From CAJQPP01 sp041747075 (lineage in GTDB: Bacteria > Planctomycetota > Planctomycetia > Pirellulales > Pirellulaceae): a stretch of DNA of 64,000 nucleotides. The translations under genes were made by a program, and so were the position numbers. The stretch spans positions 1 through 64,000 of the forward strand of contig JBGTFW010000169.1 of the NCBI GenBank assembly GCA_041747075.1. Reading direction: 5' to 3'. Position 1 is the first letter of the stretch. The number at the start of each line of letters is the position of its first letter. The notes under the pieces were generated by a model. It did not search any database. It was not told the DNA's origin and worked only from the letters and a program-made list of their open reading frames with translations. Of this stretch, positions 36,908 through 46,243 are shown piece by piece.

Positions 36908-39900
36908 CTATTCAATGATCCAGACCGCTTCGTCCAGGTCGATCGTCCAGGTAAACGGTGCCCCGGAAAACCCGGGACTTTCCCAAATCACGTCCGCCGT
37001 GATTTCACGGGTTCCTGCCTGGACAAACCGCGCGGGATTGCCGGTTACCAACAGATTAACAACGGCGTCCGTGTTGGTGATGGCACGAACATCGACGGTT
37101 TCATACTGGTTGGTCTGGTAATTGAGCAATCGAAGCGACTGAATCACATCACCCACCGGGCCGCCGATCTTTTTGGACTCCATGCGGAATCGCATGCTGC
37201 CAGGCGTCGCCAGCGGGCTGGTCGACTGGAGGATCATGTCGATCTTTTGCTTGGCAAGGTTTGATGTCGGTGACGGGTTGAGTTTGAAATACTGATTGTT
37301 GCTGGAATTGGCGTCGGACAATTGACCACCGCCAACAAAACCGTCAAGGAGTTTTCGACCCTCGGCGACCGTCGGATTCTCGCACGTTACGATCTTGACC
37401 GAAACCGCGTCAACGGCGGCCTCGACGACCGAACCGTTGGCCAGGTCCGAAGCGTTGAAGCGCAGGCGCATCTGGTTCGTCGGAGCGATCACATCACTGA
37501 TCCTGAAGGTCCTGGTAATCCAGCCGCCACCAACTTCCGGACCAGTTGGTCCAACCGTTTCCAGATTGGTCCACGAGGCGCCATTGTTGTTGGAGATTTC
37601 AACCACAAACACATCCTCTTCCGGAGCGGAACCCGAATTGTTGGAGTACCAGCGCATGTAACTGAGGACGGCGAACTGGCCTGGCCCAGTCGTCGCGTTG
37701 AGCGTCGGCGACGTAAGCCGCGTGACTCCTCCGTCGACATCTGAGTTTCCGTCAACGTTGTCGGTCAGGTAACACTGCCCTGAACCGTCGCCGTCGGTCG
37801 GCGGATCGCCGCGGTCGCCACCGCCAACCGGGACGCCACGGTTCCACTGACCATCGGTTGCCGGTGGAGTTCCCGGACTGACGGTCCAACCGAGGTTGGT
37901 CTGAAAATTGTCGGAGAAGGCGATGCTGAGCGACGTGCCGGCAATCGCCGAGTAGTTCACCGCGGGCGCGTCGATCGGATCGGTTTGCGAGCCACCCCCG
38001 ACGATCCCCGCACTCACGTAATATCGAAGCACCCGTGCACAGTCACTCGACGGGAAAATCGCTTGATAGACGTTGGGAGACAACTGATTCATGGCAAACG
38101 TCTCGAAGCCGTTCCCGCGGTCCACGTGGAGAATCCCGGTTCCGGGTTGAGGGTTTGACCCGATCGGCACGACTTCCACCGTGAACGCCGGGCCGCCGAC
38201 ATGCGGGACAAGTTCCGGCCGACCATTGGGATACTCGAAATCGAACGCCCGGAGCGGCGGGGCGTCCAGATTATGGTCCCCGAACCCGGTTGCGATCTCA
38301 TTGTAATGGGGCGTCCCATTGCCAATGTCGCTGTCGTCGTCGTCGAGCTCAAGATAGAGAACCGTGATAAATGGATCGATGGTCGAATCGCCCGGGACCA
38401 TTTGTCCGCGAACAATCATCATCCCCAGATACAGCGAGGCGTTGATGTCACGGTAACTGGAGGGCTCCGTGATCGCCAGTTCCTTGCGGGTTTCCCAAAC
38501 CGCACCGGAAATCAATTGGCCGCAGGTGTGGATGGCACCATTGCATGGATACTGAAGATTGTTATTAGCGGTTCGAAACCCGGCGCTGCAGTTGCCACCA
38601 AATCCATGGCCGAGGATCGGTTCGTCCTGGATAAGAACACCCATCACGTCGCCCGATCCCTCCCCGAACTGGCCCTGTCCGTTGCCGGTCACGCTCACCA
38701 GGTGATGGCCGTATTCGTGGTAAATGATGTCGGAAAAGGCGGTGTTGTTACAGCCGCCCGCGGCGCGGAAAAAGTTGATTGACGATCCATTGTAAAACGC
38801 ATTGCACGAGTCATTGATGTTGGTATTGATGTCAAAGAACGTCTGCGTTCCGATTACCGGAAAGGTCGGCTGGTAATTCAGCACGAAAGTGCGCACCACG
38901 TTGGCTTCGAGGTAGGCATTGACATTCGCCGTTGGAAACTGCTGATTGTTGACCGGGTTATGGAGGAAATTGGCCGGACCCGGCGGGGTGACCGTCTGAT
39001 TCAATTCCGGGATCGCACCCCCCGCCGATTGGTCAAAGACTTCAAACCACTGGCCGCGAAGGCGCGAGCGCACGTTGACGGCGGCTGAACCGCCATGGGG
39101 AATCGTGAAAGCACCGGCTGCGTTGGCAAAAACCGTATTGCCGCCGGTGACGGTCGCTTCGGCAAAGGGCAATCCGACGGCGACTTCCGGGTGACATTCC
39201 AGCGAGCCAATGCCGTTGGTCGCCCGGCCTTGCACCGTGCCAGTAATGTTCACGTCAAGAATCTGGTTCTCAGCGAGGAGCAGTTCGCCGCTGGAAAGCG
39301 CGGCGACGAACCGGTATTTCGAATAGTCAGGGTATGTCCTGACCGAACCGCGTTCGGCAATAAACTCCACGGCGACCTGGGGATCCGCCGTCGCGCCGTC
39401 GGCACCTGCAAAAATCACCATTCGTTCGTCGGAGACAACGGTCCCGGGCATGCCGCTCCGCTTCAGTACCGATTTCATTTCTGGCTCACCACCAGCCGCG
39501 AGAAATTGGGCAACATTGTCCAACATCGCCTGGGTGACCTGGACGTTTTCCGGACCAACGCTTCCGACATGGAATCCAGGAAGGTTCTTTATATCGATTC
39601 CGGAAACGACCACCGGATTGCCCGGCTCGTTACGAATCAATAATCCGACGCCGGAACGGAAAACGGGAAGTCCCTCGAAATGCTGGTCGTATCGCAGCGC
39701 ATAGAAACGCGGCTCCTCGGTACCCGCCTGTGGCATGACGGGCAGCAAAACGTCTCCAATGTCCTGGACGACGGGCGTCAACTCACCCCACTCGGTGCCG
39801 AGCAGCGGCTCGATCTGACCAAGGTGAAAGGCGGCGCTTTCCAGCGGCGTCGCACCGACGCCCAGCACCGTGCCGTACACGGCACCGAACGAGTTGGCTT

Positions 39901-40066
39901 CGTCGTTAGAATCGACCGTGTTGTAAAACGGCGTGCCGTAAAAACGAATTCCGGGATGGGCGTCCGTGAAATCCTCAAGGGAAGTCACCTGCAAGCCAAA
40001 TCCCGGAACATTGAACGCTACCACGAGAAACCAGCACGGCAGGAAAAGCGAAAAGCGACGCTTCAT
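36908..40066 (-). CDS. Secreted HEYGHH zinc metalloprotease with C-terminal module
   Basis: ATG 40066 has GGGGG about 8 bases upstream and a clean signal peptide (RRFSLFLPCWFLVVAFNVPGFG). An upstream in-frame ATG at 40141 is less likely. The product is about 1052 residues. The N-terminal 250 or so resemble a propeptide (FTP/PepSY-like: FEGLPVFRSGVGLLIR). The zinc site is IIYHEYGHHLVSVTG (HExxH, near residue 450); the third ligand is probably the Glu of FGEGSGDVMGVLIQDEP. The C-terminal part (about 608-1052) is paralogous to that of the next gene. Likely secreted, degrading proteins outside the cell. Confidence 0.85.
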   Translation of the reverse strand: MKRRFSLFLPCWFLVVAFNVPGFGLQVTSLEDFTDAHPGIRFYGTPFYNTVDSNDEANSFGAVYGTVLGVGATPLESAAFHLGQIEPLLGTEWGELTPVVQDIGDVLLPVMPQAGTEEPRFYALRYDQHFEGLPVFRSGVGLLIRNEPGNPVVVSGIDIKNLPGFHVGSVGPENVQVTQAMLDNVAQFLAAGGEPEMKSVLKRSGMPGTVVSDERMVIFAGADGATADPQVAVEFIAERGSVRTYPDYSKYRFVAALSSGELLLAENQILDVNITGTVQGRATNGIGSLECHPEVAVGLPFAEATVTGGNTVFANAAGAFTIPHGGSAAVNVRSRLRGQWFEVFDQSAGGAIPELNQTVTPPGPANFLHNPVNNQQFPTANVNAYLEANVVRTFVLNYQPTFPVIGTQTFFDINTNINDSCNAFYNGSSINFFRAAGGCNNTAFSDIIYHEYGHHLVSVTGNGQGQFGEGSGDVMGVLIQDEPILGHGFGGNCSAGFRTANNNLQYPCNGAIHTCGQLISGAVWETRKELAITEPSSYRDINASLYLGMMIVRGQMVPGDSTIDPFITVLYLELDDDDSDIGNGTPHYNEIATGFGDHNLDAPPLRAFDFEYPNGRPELVPHVGGPAFTVEVVPIGSNPQPGTGILHVDRGNGFETFAMNQLSPNVYQAIFPSSDCARVLRYYVSAGIVGGGSQTDPIDAPAVNYSAIAGTSLSIAFSDNFQTNLGWTVSPGTPPATDGQWNRGVPVGGGDRGDPPTDGDGSGQCYLTDNVDGNSDVDGGVTRLTSPTLNATTGPGQFAVLSYMRWYSNNSGSAPEEDVFVVEISNNNGASWTNLETVGPTGPEVGGGWITRTFRISDVIAPTNQMRLRFNASDLANGSVVEAAVDAVSVKIVTCENPTVAEGRKLLDGFVGGGQLSDANSSNNQYFKLNPSPTSNLAKQKIDMILQSTSPLATPGSMRFRMESKKIGGPVGDVIQSLRLLNYQTNQYETVDVRAITNTDAVVNLLVTGNPARFVQAGTREITADVIWESPGFSGAPFTWTIDLDEAVWIIE

Positions 40067-40458
40067 CAATGAGCCCCCATCTTTAAGAAAGAAAACGTGC
40101 GAACGAGTCCAAATATCCTGGTTAGTCCGGAGATGTTTCAATTCAAACGAAACGAGCGGACTGGTTGTACCCGAAAATGGAGCGGGAACCCTTCGTTGAG
40201 AACGACGGCATTCGCCAGGTACCAGCTATTTTAGCTGAATCCATGAACCGCAGAAACCCCCTAAAGGCCCGATTTGGCGGGCCGATCGCTCCGCTGATCG
40301 GCACCCCCTCAACTTCCCGAACGGGTCCGCGTGGACCGCCTTGGAAAATCGCCGCTACTGCCTGATCATTCCGAAATGAGGTGTCGAGTCAGTCAAATCG
40401 ATTTGCGGGAAATTGTTCACTCGCGGGCGCTTCGGGCTTGTATTTCGAGCAAATTTGT
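40067..40458. other. Intergenic region between metalloprotease and thiC
   Basis: The left part is the metalloprotease leader, including CGTTCGCAC (minus strand) and an AAGAAAGAAAAC-rich stretch. The right part carries two direct repeats (next entry). No gene is supported. Confidence 0.45.
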
Positions 40459-40478
40459 TCACTCGCGGGCGCTTTGGG
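40413..40478 (-). repeat. GTTCACTCGCGGGCGCTT direct repeats overlapping the thiC end
   Basis: TTGTTCACTCGCGGGCGCTT occurs at 40413-40432 and again 42 bases later, at 40455-40474. On the thiC strand this reads GCCC(A/G)AAGCGCCCGCGAGTGAACAA. The second copy encodes the end of ThiC (LAQSARE then TGA), so the repeat supplies its stop codon. Confidence 0.8.
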
Positions 40479-41796
40479 CGAGTATTCCACCCGGAGACTC
40501 CGCCGCCATCTGGCGAATGTCCTCGGTGATCTTCATGCTGCAATATTTCGGGCCACACATGCTGCAAAAATGTGCACTCTTGAAGGTATCCTGCGGAAGC
40601 GTCTCGTCGTGATACGCGCGAGCCGTTTCGGGGTCGAGCGACAAACGAAATTGCTCGTTCCAGTCAAATGAAAACCGAGCTCGCGAAAGGGCGTCGTCCC
40701 GTTCCTGGGCGCCGGTTCGTCCCCGCGCAACGTCCGCCGCGTGGGCCGCGATCTTGTAGGCGATCACTCCCTGCTTCACGTCGTCGGCATTGGGCAGTCC
40801 GAGATGCTCCTTGGGAGTCACATAGCAGAGCATCGCCGCGCCGTGCCAACCGGCCATCGCCGCACCGATCGCGCTGGTGATATGGTCGTAGCCCGGCGCG
40901 ACGTCGGTGACGAGCGGCCCGAGCACGTAGAAAGGCGCACCGTTGCAGATTTCAATCTGCCGCTTGATGTTCATCTCAATCTGGTCCATCGGGATGTGCC
41001 CCGGCCCCTCGACCATGACCTGAGTGCCGCGCTCCTGGCCGCGCCGCGTCAATTCCCCCAGCACGTCCAGTTCGGCGAACTGGGCCTTGTCACTGGCATC
41101 GGCGATGCTGCCCGGGCGCAGCCCGTCGCCAAGGCTCCACGTCACGTCATACTGGCGCATGATGTCGCACAGATCGTCGAACGATTCATACAACGGGTTT
41201 TGTTTCCGGTGGACCATCATCCATTTGGCGATCAGCGAACCGCCGCGCGAAACGATCCCTGTTACGCGGCGCATCGTCAAATGCAGGTGCTCCAGCATCA
41301 CACCGCAATGGATCGTCATGTAATCGACGCCTTGCCGCGCCTGGTGCTCGACCATGTCGAGAAAGTGCTGAGGCCGCATCTCCTCGATGTCGCCACCCAG
41401 TTGCTCGAGCATCTGATAAATCGGTACCGTCCCGATTGGAACGGGGGACGACTCGATAATCGCCTTGCGAATGCCGTCGATGTCCTTGCCCGTCGACAGG
41501 TCCATGACGGTATCCGCGCCGTGGTGAACGGCCTGGTGGAGTTTTTCCAGTTCCTCGCCGACGTTGCTGGTGACGGCGCTGTTACCGATGTTGGCGTTGA
41601 TTTTGCATTTGGCCGCAATCCCGATCGCCATCGGTTCGAGGCGGCCTGCCAGGTGAACATGATTGGCGGGAATGACCATCCTCCCGGCGGCGACTTCATC
41701 GCGAACTAGTTCAGGCTGGAGACCTTCGCGCTCGGCGACGAATTGCATTTCAGCCGTGATGTCGCCCGCGCGGGCGGCAAGTATCTGGGTTGTCAT
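40459..41796 (-). CDS. thiC: Phosphomethylpyrimidine synthase ThiC
   Basis: A radical-SAM enzyme making HMP-P for thiamine from AIR. The 445-residue form lacks the long N-terminal domain of E. coli ThiC (631) and resembles the shorter bacterial type. Typical stretches are NIGNSAVTSN, GADTVMDLSTGKDI, MTIHCGVMLEHL, SRGGSLIAKWM, GPGHIPMDQIEMN, and the C-terminal cluster motif CSMCGPKYCSMK (CxxCx4C). It is separated from the upstream CDGSH gene by 15 bases, so the pair is likely co-transcribed. No TPP riboswitch elements were seen upstream. The last residues lie in a repeat. Confidence 0.95.
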   Translation of the reverse strand: MTTQILAARAGDITAEMQFVAEREGLQPELVRDEVAAGRMVIPANHVHLAGRLEPMAIGIAAKCKINANIGNSAVTSNVGEELEKLHQAVHHGADTVMDLSTGKDIDGIRKAIIESSPVPIGTVPIYQMLEQLGGDIEEMRPQHFLDMVEHQARQGVDYMTIHCGVMLEHLHLTMRRVTGIVSRGGSLIAKWMMVHRKQNPLYESFDDLCDIMRQYDVTWSLGDGLRPGSIADASDKAQFAELDVLGELTRRGQERGTQVMVEGPGHIPMDQIEMNIKRQIEICNGAPFYVLGPLVTDVAPGYDHITSAIGAAMAGWHGAAMLCYVTPKEHLGLPNADDVKQGVIAYKIAAHAADVARGRTGAQERDDALSRARFSFDWNEQFRLSLDPETARAYHDETLPQDTFKSAHFCSMCGPKYCSMKITEDIRQMAAESPGGILAQSARE

Positions 41797-41811
41797 TTTA
41801 TTTGAACCGGA

Positions 41812-42069
41812 TCAGAAACTGGCGGCGACTTGATGATGCGAACCGTCACAAAAGGGAGGCGTGCCGGTTTGCTTGCACGTGCAAAACCAGACCCGTTCCG
41901 CCTTTTCGGCGACGAAGACGTGGGGGCGAAACGCGCAGCCCTCCGCCTTGTGATTGCCGTCGCACAGCGGCTGGTTGGCCGACAGACCGCACGAACACCA
42001 TGCGTATTTTTTGCCTGCCTCCAGTTCAAAGTCGATCGGTGCCGCGCCGGCACACCTGGGTTGTTCCAC
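41812..42069 (-). CDS. Double CDGSH iron-sulfur protein
   Basis: GTG at 42069 with AGAGG about 6-7 bases upstream gives an 85-residue protein; the frame is open to 42165. Two CDGSH-type clusters (CxCx...CDGxH): CSCGLSANQPLCDGNH and CTCKQTGTPPFCDGSH. This resembles a tandem [2Fe-2S] protein of the type seen in bacteria and mitochondrial Miner2-like proteins. It might deliver or buffer iron-sulfur clusters. Its gene precedes thiC by 15 bases, and ThiC needs a [4Fe-4S] cluster; a helper role is only an inference. Confidence 0.85.
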   Translation of the reverse strand: MEQPRCAGAAPIDFELEAGKKYAWCSCGLSANQPLCDGNHKAEGCAFRPHVFVAEKAERVWFCTCKQTGTPPFCDGSHHQVAASF

Positions 42070-42181
42070 AATTTGCCTCTGATGAGATCCGTGTCGGGTC
42101 GAATTATCGCACTTTTGCGGAGAGCGACAAGTCGCAAAGGCCCATGCCGCCGCGAATTTCCGCATTGGTTAGATGAACAGC

Positions 42182-42289
42182 GCCCTGTTCGACGTAGCCA
42201 CGCTTGCCAAAGCGTGGATCGACGTAGCCAAACCGGAATTCCCGCCGTTTGGCAACGGCAGCTACAAACACCGCGTTCGACGTAGCCAC
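42182..42289. repeat. Cluster of GTAGC-box palindromes downstream of metH
   Basis: In about 110 bases: a GAACAG-CGCC-CTGTTC hairpin with GACGTAGCC next to it; GTAGC CACGCTT GCCA AAGCGTG at 42194-42217; another GACGTAGCC near 42221; GTAGC T GCCGTT GCCA AACGGC on the minus strand at 42244-42265; and a last GACGTAGCC ending at 42289. The stem sequences differ but all pair perfectly. This is the densest cluster of the family in the window, in the gap between the CDGSH gene and metH. Confidence 0.8.
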
Positions 42290-45200
42290 CTACTTCAAGA
42301 TCGGTGCCAGCCAGCGACGGACTTCGGCGATCGCCATCCGTTTTCTCGACGCATAGTCCTCCAACTGGTCCTCGTCGATCCGGTTCACCGCGAAATAGCG
42401 CGATTCGGGGTGGCCGAAGTACAAGCCGCAGACGCTCGAGCCGGGCCACATCGCGTACGATTCCGTCAAGTAAATACCCGTGCGGCGTTGAACGTCCATC
42501 ATTTGCCACAGCGTTTTCTTTTGCGTGTGGTCGGGACACGCCGGATAACCGGGAGCGGGTCGAATGCCTCGATAACTTTCGTTCACGATATCGTCGAGCG
42601 AAAGGGTCTCGTTGCCTTCATAGCCCCATTCCTGGCGGGCGCGATGATGAAGCAGTTCCGCGAACGCCTCGGCCAGCCGGTCCGCCAGCGCCTTGACCAT
42701 GATCGAGCTGTAATCATCATTGTCGCGCTCGTACTCGGCGGCGATCTGGTCGATCTGCATCCCGGCGGTCACCGCGAAACCGCCGATGTAGTCCTCGCGG
42801 CCCGAATCTGCCGGCGCAACGTAGTCGGCCAGCGAACGAAATGACTTTTGACCCTTGCGTCGCCACTGCTGCCTCAGCATGTAGAACCGCGCCAGTTCAT
42901 GATCGCGCCGCTCGTCGCGCCACACGATTACGTCGTCGCCGTCACTGGCGGCGGGCCAGAATCCGTAAACGCCCGTCGCGTTGACTCGCCGGTCGTTGAT
43001 CAGTTTGTCCAGCATCGCGCGGGCGTTTTCAAACAGCTCGCGGGCGACCGGACCGACGTCGGGATCGTCAAGAATCTTAGGGTATTTGCCTTTCAGTTCC
43101 CACGTCATGAAAAAGGGCGACCAGTCAATGTAGCGTGCGATTTCCTCCAGTGGAAACGTGCTTAGCGACCGGACGCCAATAAATCCTGGCTGGTCGATTT
43201 GTACGTTCGCCCAATCAGTACGGAAACGGTGTTTGAGCGCGTGACTGTACGACACAAGCTCCATATCGCGTTGTTCGTACGCGACCGCCAGCTTCCGCTG
43301 GATCGCGCGATTTGACGTGACGATCTCGTCGTGGCGGTCGTCACTGAGCAGGCGATCGACGACGCCGACACTCCGCGAGGCGTCCAGCACATGGAGCACC
43401 GGTCCGTCGTAGGCCGGCGCGATCCTTACCGCCGTATGCTTGTCGCTGGTCGTCGCGCCGCCGATGAGGAGGGGTGTTTTCATTCCGCGCCGCTTCATCT
43501 CCCCCGCTACGTGAACCATTTCGTCGAGACTCGGCGTGATCAGTCCTGACAAGCCAATGATGTCCGCGCCTTCCTTTTCGGCCGTTTCGAGAATCGTCTC
43601 GCACGGCACCATCACACCGAGATCAACAATACGATAGTTGTTGCAGCCAAGCACGACCCCGACGATGTTTTTGCCAATGTCATGGACGTCCCCCTTGACG
43701 GTCGCCATGACGATCGTGCCGCGGCGGTCGTCGTGAGTCAAACCGGCCTCGAATTTTTCCTGTTCCATAAAGGGGAGCAGGTGGGCGACCCCTTTCTTCA
43801 TCACCCGCGCCGATTTGACGACTTGCGGAAGGAACATCTTGCCGCTGCCGAAGAGGTCGCCGACGATCGCCATGCCGTCCATCATCGGTCCCTCGATCAC
43901 GTCCAGGCAGCGGGTGGATTCCTGCCGCGCTTCCTCGACATCCTCGACGATGAAGCGATCGATTCCCTTGACCATTGCGTGGGAAATCCGTTCGGCAACG
44001 CTCGCGTCGCGCCATTCGGGGCTATCCTCGCGGTCCTTCCTCGTTTTCTTGCGGACCGTTTCGGCGAACTCGAGCAACCGGTCCGTCGCATCGGGGCGGC
44101 GATTGAGGATCACATCCTCGACACGCTCGAGCAATTCGGGCGGAATCTCCTCGTAGATTTCCAGTTGCCCGGCATTGACGATGCCCATGTCAAGTCCGGC
44201 CTTGATCGCGTGGTAGAGAAAGGCCGCGTTGATCGCCTCGCGCACGACGTCGTTGCCTCGAAAGCTGAAGCTCACGTTGCTGACACCGCCGGAGACTTTC
44301 GCACCCGGACATTCCTCCTTGATCCGCCGCGTCGCCTCGAAGAAGTTCACGGCATAGTTGTTGTGCTCGTCCATCCCCGTCGCGATCGTGAGGATATTCG
44401 GGTCAAAGATGACGTCCTCGGGCGGGAAGCCGACCTCGCCGGTAAGAAGTTCAAATGCCCGCCTGCAAATACGCACCTTGTCATCCGCCTCGACCGCCTG
44501 CCCCTTTTCGTCAAAGGCCATGACGACCGCGGCTGCTCCGTAACGGCGCACCAGCCGCGCGCGTTCGAGAAACTCCTCCTCGCCTTCCTTCAGGCTGATT
44601 GAATTGACGATCGCCTTGCCCTGGACAGTCCGCAACCCGGCTTCGATGACCGACCATCTGCTGCTGTCGATCATCACGGGGACGGCGCTGATGTCGGTTT
44701 CACCGGCGATCAGGCGCAGGAAATGCGTCATTGACTCCTCGCCATCGAGGAGGGCGTCGTCCATGTTGATGTCGATCACGGCCGCACCCCCTTCGACCTG
44801 CTCGCGCGCGACCTCGACCGCCTCTTCAAATTTTCCGTCGCGGATCAGGCGCGCGAACCTGCGGCTCCCCGTCACGTTCGTTCGCTCACCAATCATGAGG
44901 AAATTCGATTCCGGCCGCAGCGTCAACGGCCGCGAGCCAGACAACCGCGTCCACGGATCGACGGTCGAACGACGGTGCGGGCTGACGCCGTTGACGGCGT
45001 CGTGGATCGCGCGAATGTGAGCCGGTGTCGTGCCGCAACAGCCTCCCACGATGTTGACCCAGCCGTTGCGCGCCCACTCGCCGAGCATCGTCGCCATCCG
45101 TTCAGGCCTTAAATCGAATTCGCCCATCTCGTTGGGCAGGCCCGCGTTGGGATGACAACTGATGTAGGGCGTGGCGATCCGCGACAGTTCCTCGATATGC

Positions 45201-46030
45201 GGACGCATCACGTCGGGACCGAGCGCGCAATTGACTCCCACCGACAACATCGGAAAGTGGGCGATCGAATTCCAGAAGGCTTCCACGACCTGGCCGGAGA
45301 CAAATGTCGAACCGGACTCGGCGAACGTCCCGGAAACCATCACCGGGACGACGTTGCCTGTCTCCTCACAATACCGCGAGATGGCGAAGAGACAGGCCTT
45401 GAGATTGAGTGTGTCGATCACCGTTTCGGGAAAGAGAATATCAACGCCCCCCTCGACCAGCGCGGTGACCTGCTGGTAATACGAGTCAGACATGATCTGG
45501 AAAGTCACGTCGCGATGCGCGGGGTCGTCGACGCGCGTGCTGATGGCGGTTTGCCGGGTAGTTGGCCCAATCGAACCGGCGATAAAACGCGGGCGCGAGC
45601 TGTCCTCGCGACTCATCTGCTCGACGGCCTGCCGCGCGCAATCGACGGCGGCGATATTGATTTCGCGAACGAGTTCCACGGGCAAGTCGAACTCGTCCAT
45701 TCCGACGGGACTGGCCCCGAACGTGTTGGTCTCAACGATGTCCGCGCCGGCCCTCAGGTACTGGTAATGGATGTCGGCGATCTTCTCCGGGTGGGTCAGA
45801 CAGAGGATGTCCGCGAAATTGGAAAGCTGCTTGTGATGGCCGGCAAAACGCTCGCCGCGAACGGCGTTTTCGTCCAGCTTGAGCGCATACACCATCGTCC
45901 CCATCGCCCCGTCAAGCACCAGAATGTCGCTGGCAAGCCGCTCGTGGAGCAAGGCGGCGGCGTTTTCCTGCTGGACGATCGACATGGGCAATTTGGGAAT
46001 CTGTGCGGGTGCGGCAAGCGTTACGGGCAT
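42290..46030 (-). CDS. metH: Cobalamin-dependent methionine synthase MetH
   Basis: 1246 residues, the usual length. It transfers a methyl from 5-methyl-THF via cobalamin to homocysteine. Domains in order: the homocysteine domain (about 20-345), with zinc cysteines in VNCALG and GGCCGTTPAH; the folate domain (370-630), beginning FLMIGERTNVTGS; the cap (650-745); the cobalamin-binding domain with GDVHDIGKNIVGVVLGC (the DxHxxG motif, near 778); and the reactivation domain, ending at about 1240 with RPAPGYPACPDHTQK near the SAM site. No cobalamin or SAM riboswitch signature is visible in the 200-base leader. The stop lies at the edge of the GTAGC repeat cluster. Confidence 0.96.
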   Translation of the reverse strand: MPVTLAAPAQIPKLPMSIVQQENAAALLHERLASDILVLDGAMGTMVYALKLDENAVRGERFAGHHKQLSNFADILCLTHPEKIADIHYQYLRAGADIVETNTFGASPVGMDEFDLPVELVREINIAAVDCARQAVEQMSREDSSRPRFIAGSIGPTTRQTAISTRVDDPAHRDVTFQIMSDSYYQQVTALVEGGVDILFPETVIDTLNLKACLFAISRYCEETGNVVPVMVSGTFAESGSTFVSGQVVEAFWNSIAHFPMLSVGVNCALGPDVMRPHIEELSRIATPYISCHPNAGLPNEMGEFDLRPERMATMLGEWARNGWVNIVGGCCGTTPAHIRAIHDAVNGVSPHRRSTVDPWTRLSGSRPLTLRPESNFLMIGERTNVTGSRRFARLIRDGKFEEAVEVAREQVEGGAAVIDINMDDALLDGEESMTHFLRLIAGETDISAVPVMIDSSRWSVIEAGLRTVQGKAIVNSISLKEGEEEFLERARLVRRYGAAAVVMAFDEKGQAVEADDKVRICRRAFELLTGEVGFPPEDVIFDPNILTIATGMDEHNNYAVNFFEATRRIKEECPGAKVSGGVSNVSFSFRGNDVVREAINAAFLYHAIKAGLDMGIVNAGQLEIYEEIPPELLERVEDVILNRRPDATDRLLEFAETVRKKTRKDREDSPEWRDASVAERISHAMVKGIDRFIVEDVEEARQESTRCLDVIEGPMMDGMAIVGDLFGSGKMFLPQVVKSARVMKKGVAHLLPFMEQEKFEAGLTHDDRRGTIVMATVKGDVHDIGKNIVGVVLGCNNYRIVDLGVMVPCETILETAEKEGADIIGLSGLITPSLDEMVHVAGEMKRRGMKTPLLIGGATTSDKHTAVRIAPAYDGPVLHVLDASRSVGVVDRLLSDDRHDEIVTSNRAIQRKLAVAYEQRDMELVSYSHALKHRFRTDWANVQIDQPGFIGVRSLSTFPLEEIARYIDWSPFFMTWELKGKYPKILDDPDVGPVARELFENARAMLDKLINDRRVNATGVYGFWPAASDGDDVIVWRDERRDHELARFYMLRQQWRRKGQKSFRSLADYVAPADSGREDYIGGFAVTAGMQIDQIAAEYERDNDDYSSIMVKALADRLAEAFAELLHHRARQEWGYEGNETLSLDDIVNESYRGIRPAPGYPACPDHTQKKTLWQMMDVQRRTGIYLTESYAMWPGSSVCGLYFGHPESRYFAVNRIDEDQLEDYASRKRMAIAEVRRWLAPILK

Positions 46031-46243
46031 TTTCGGTCGAGGCCGGGACCGGTTATATCCCGCAAGCCGAATAACCCGTTAACTTTATCGATCAATCACT
46101 AATTCGACAATCGATTCCGATTTATTTTAGTTGAGGGGCAGCGCAATTTCTCCCGCCCCACGACGGGATTGCTCCGTCCCCTCCAGCGCCTCGCGCGCTG
46201 GTCCTCGCTATATCCAAACGCGAACGAAACAGGGAAGTGGACC

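Noticed and set aside
42070..42289. TPP riboswitch upstream of CDGSH-thiC
   Set aside because: No CTGAGA- or GGGTGC-type thi-box words in the expected strand; the gap is filled with GTAGC palindromes.
46031..46243. Cobalamin or SAM riboswitch upstream of metH
   Set aside because: No B12-box or SAM-box words seen; the AT-rich leader looks like a plain promoter region.
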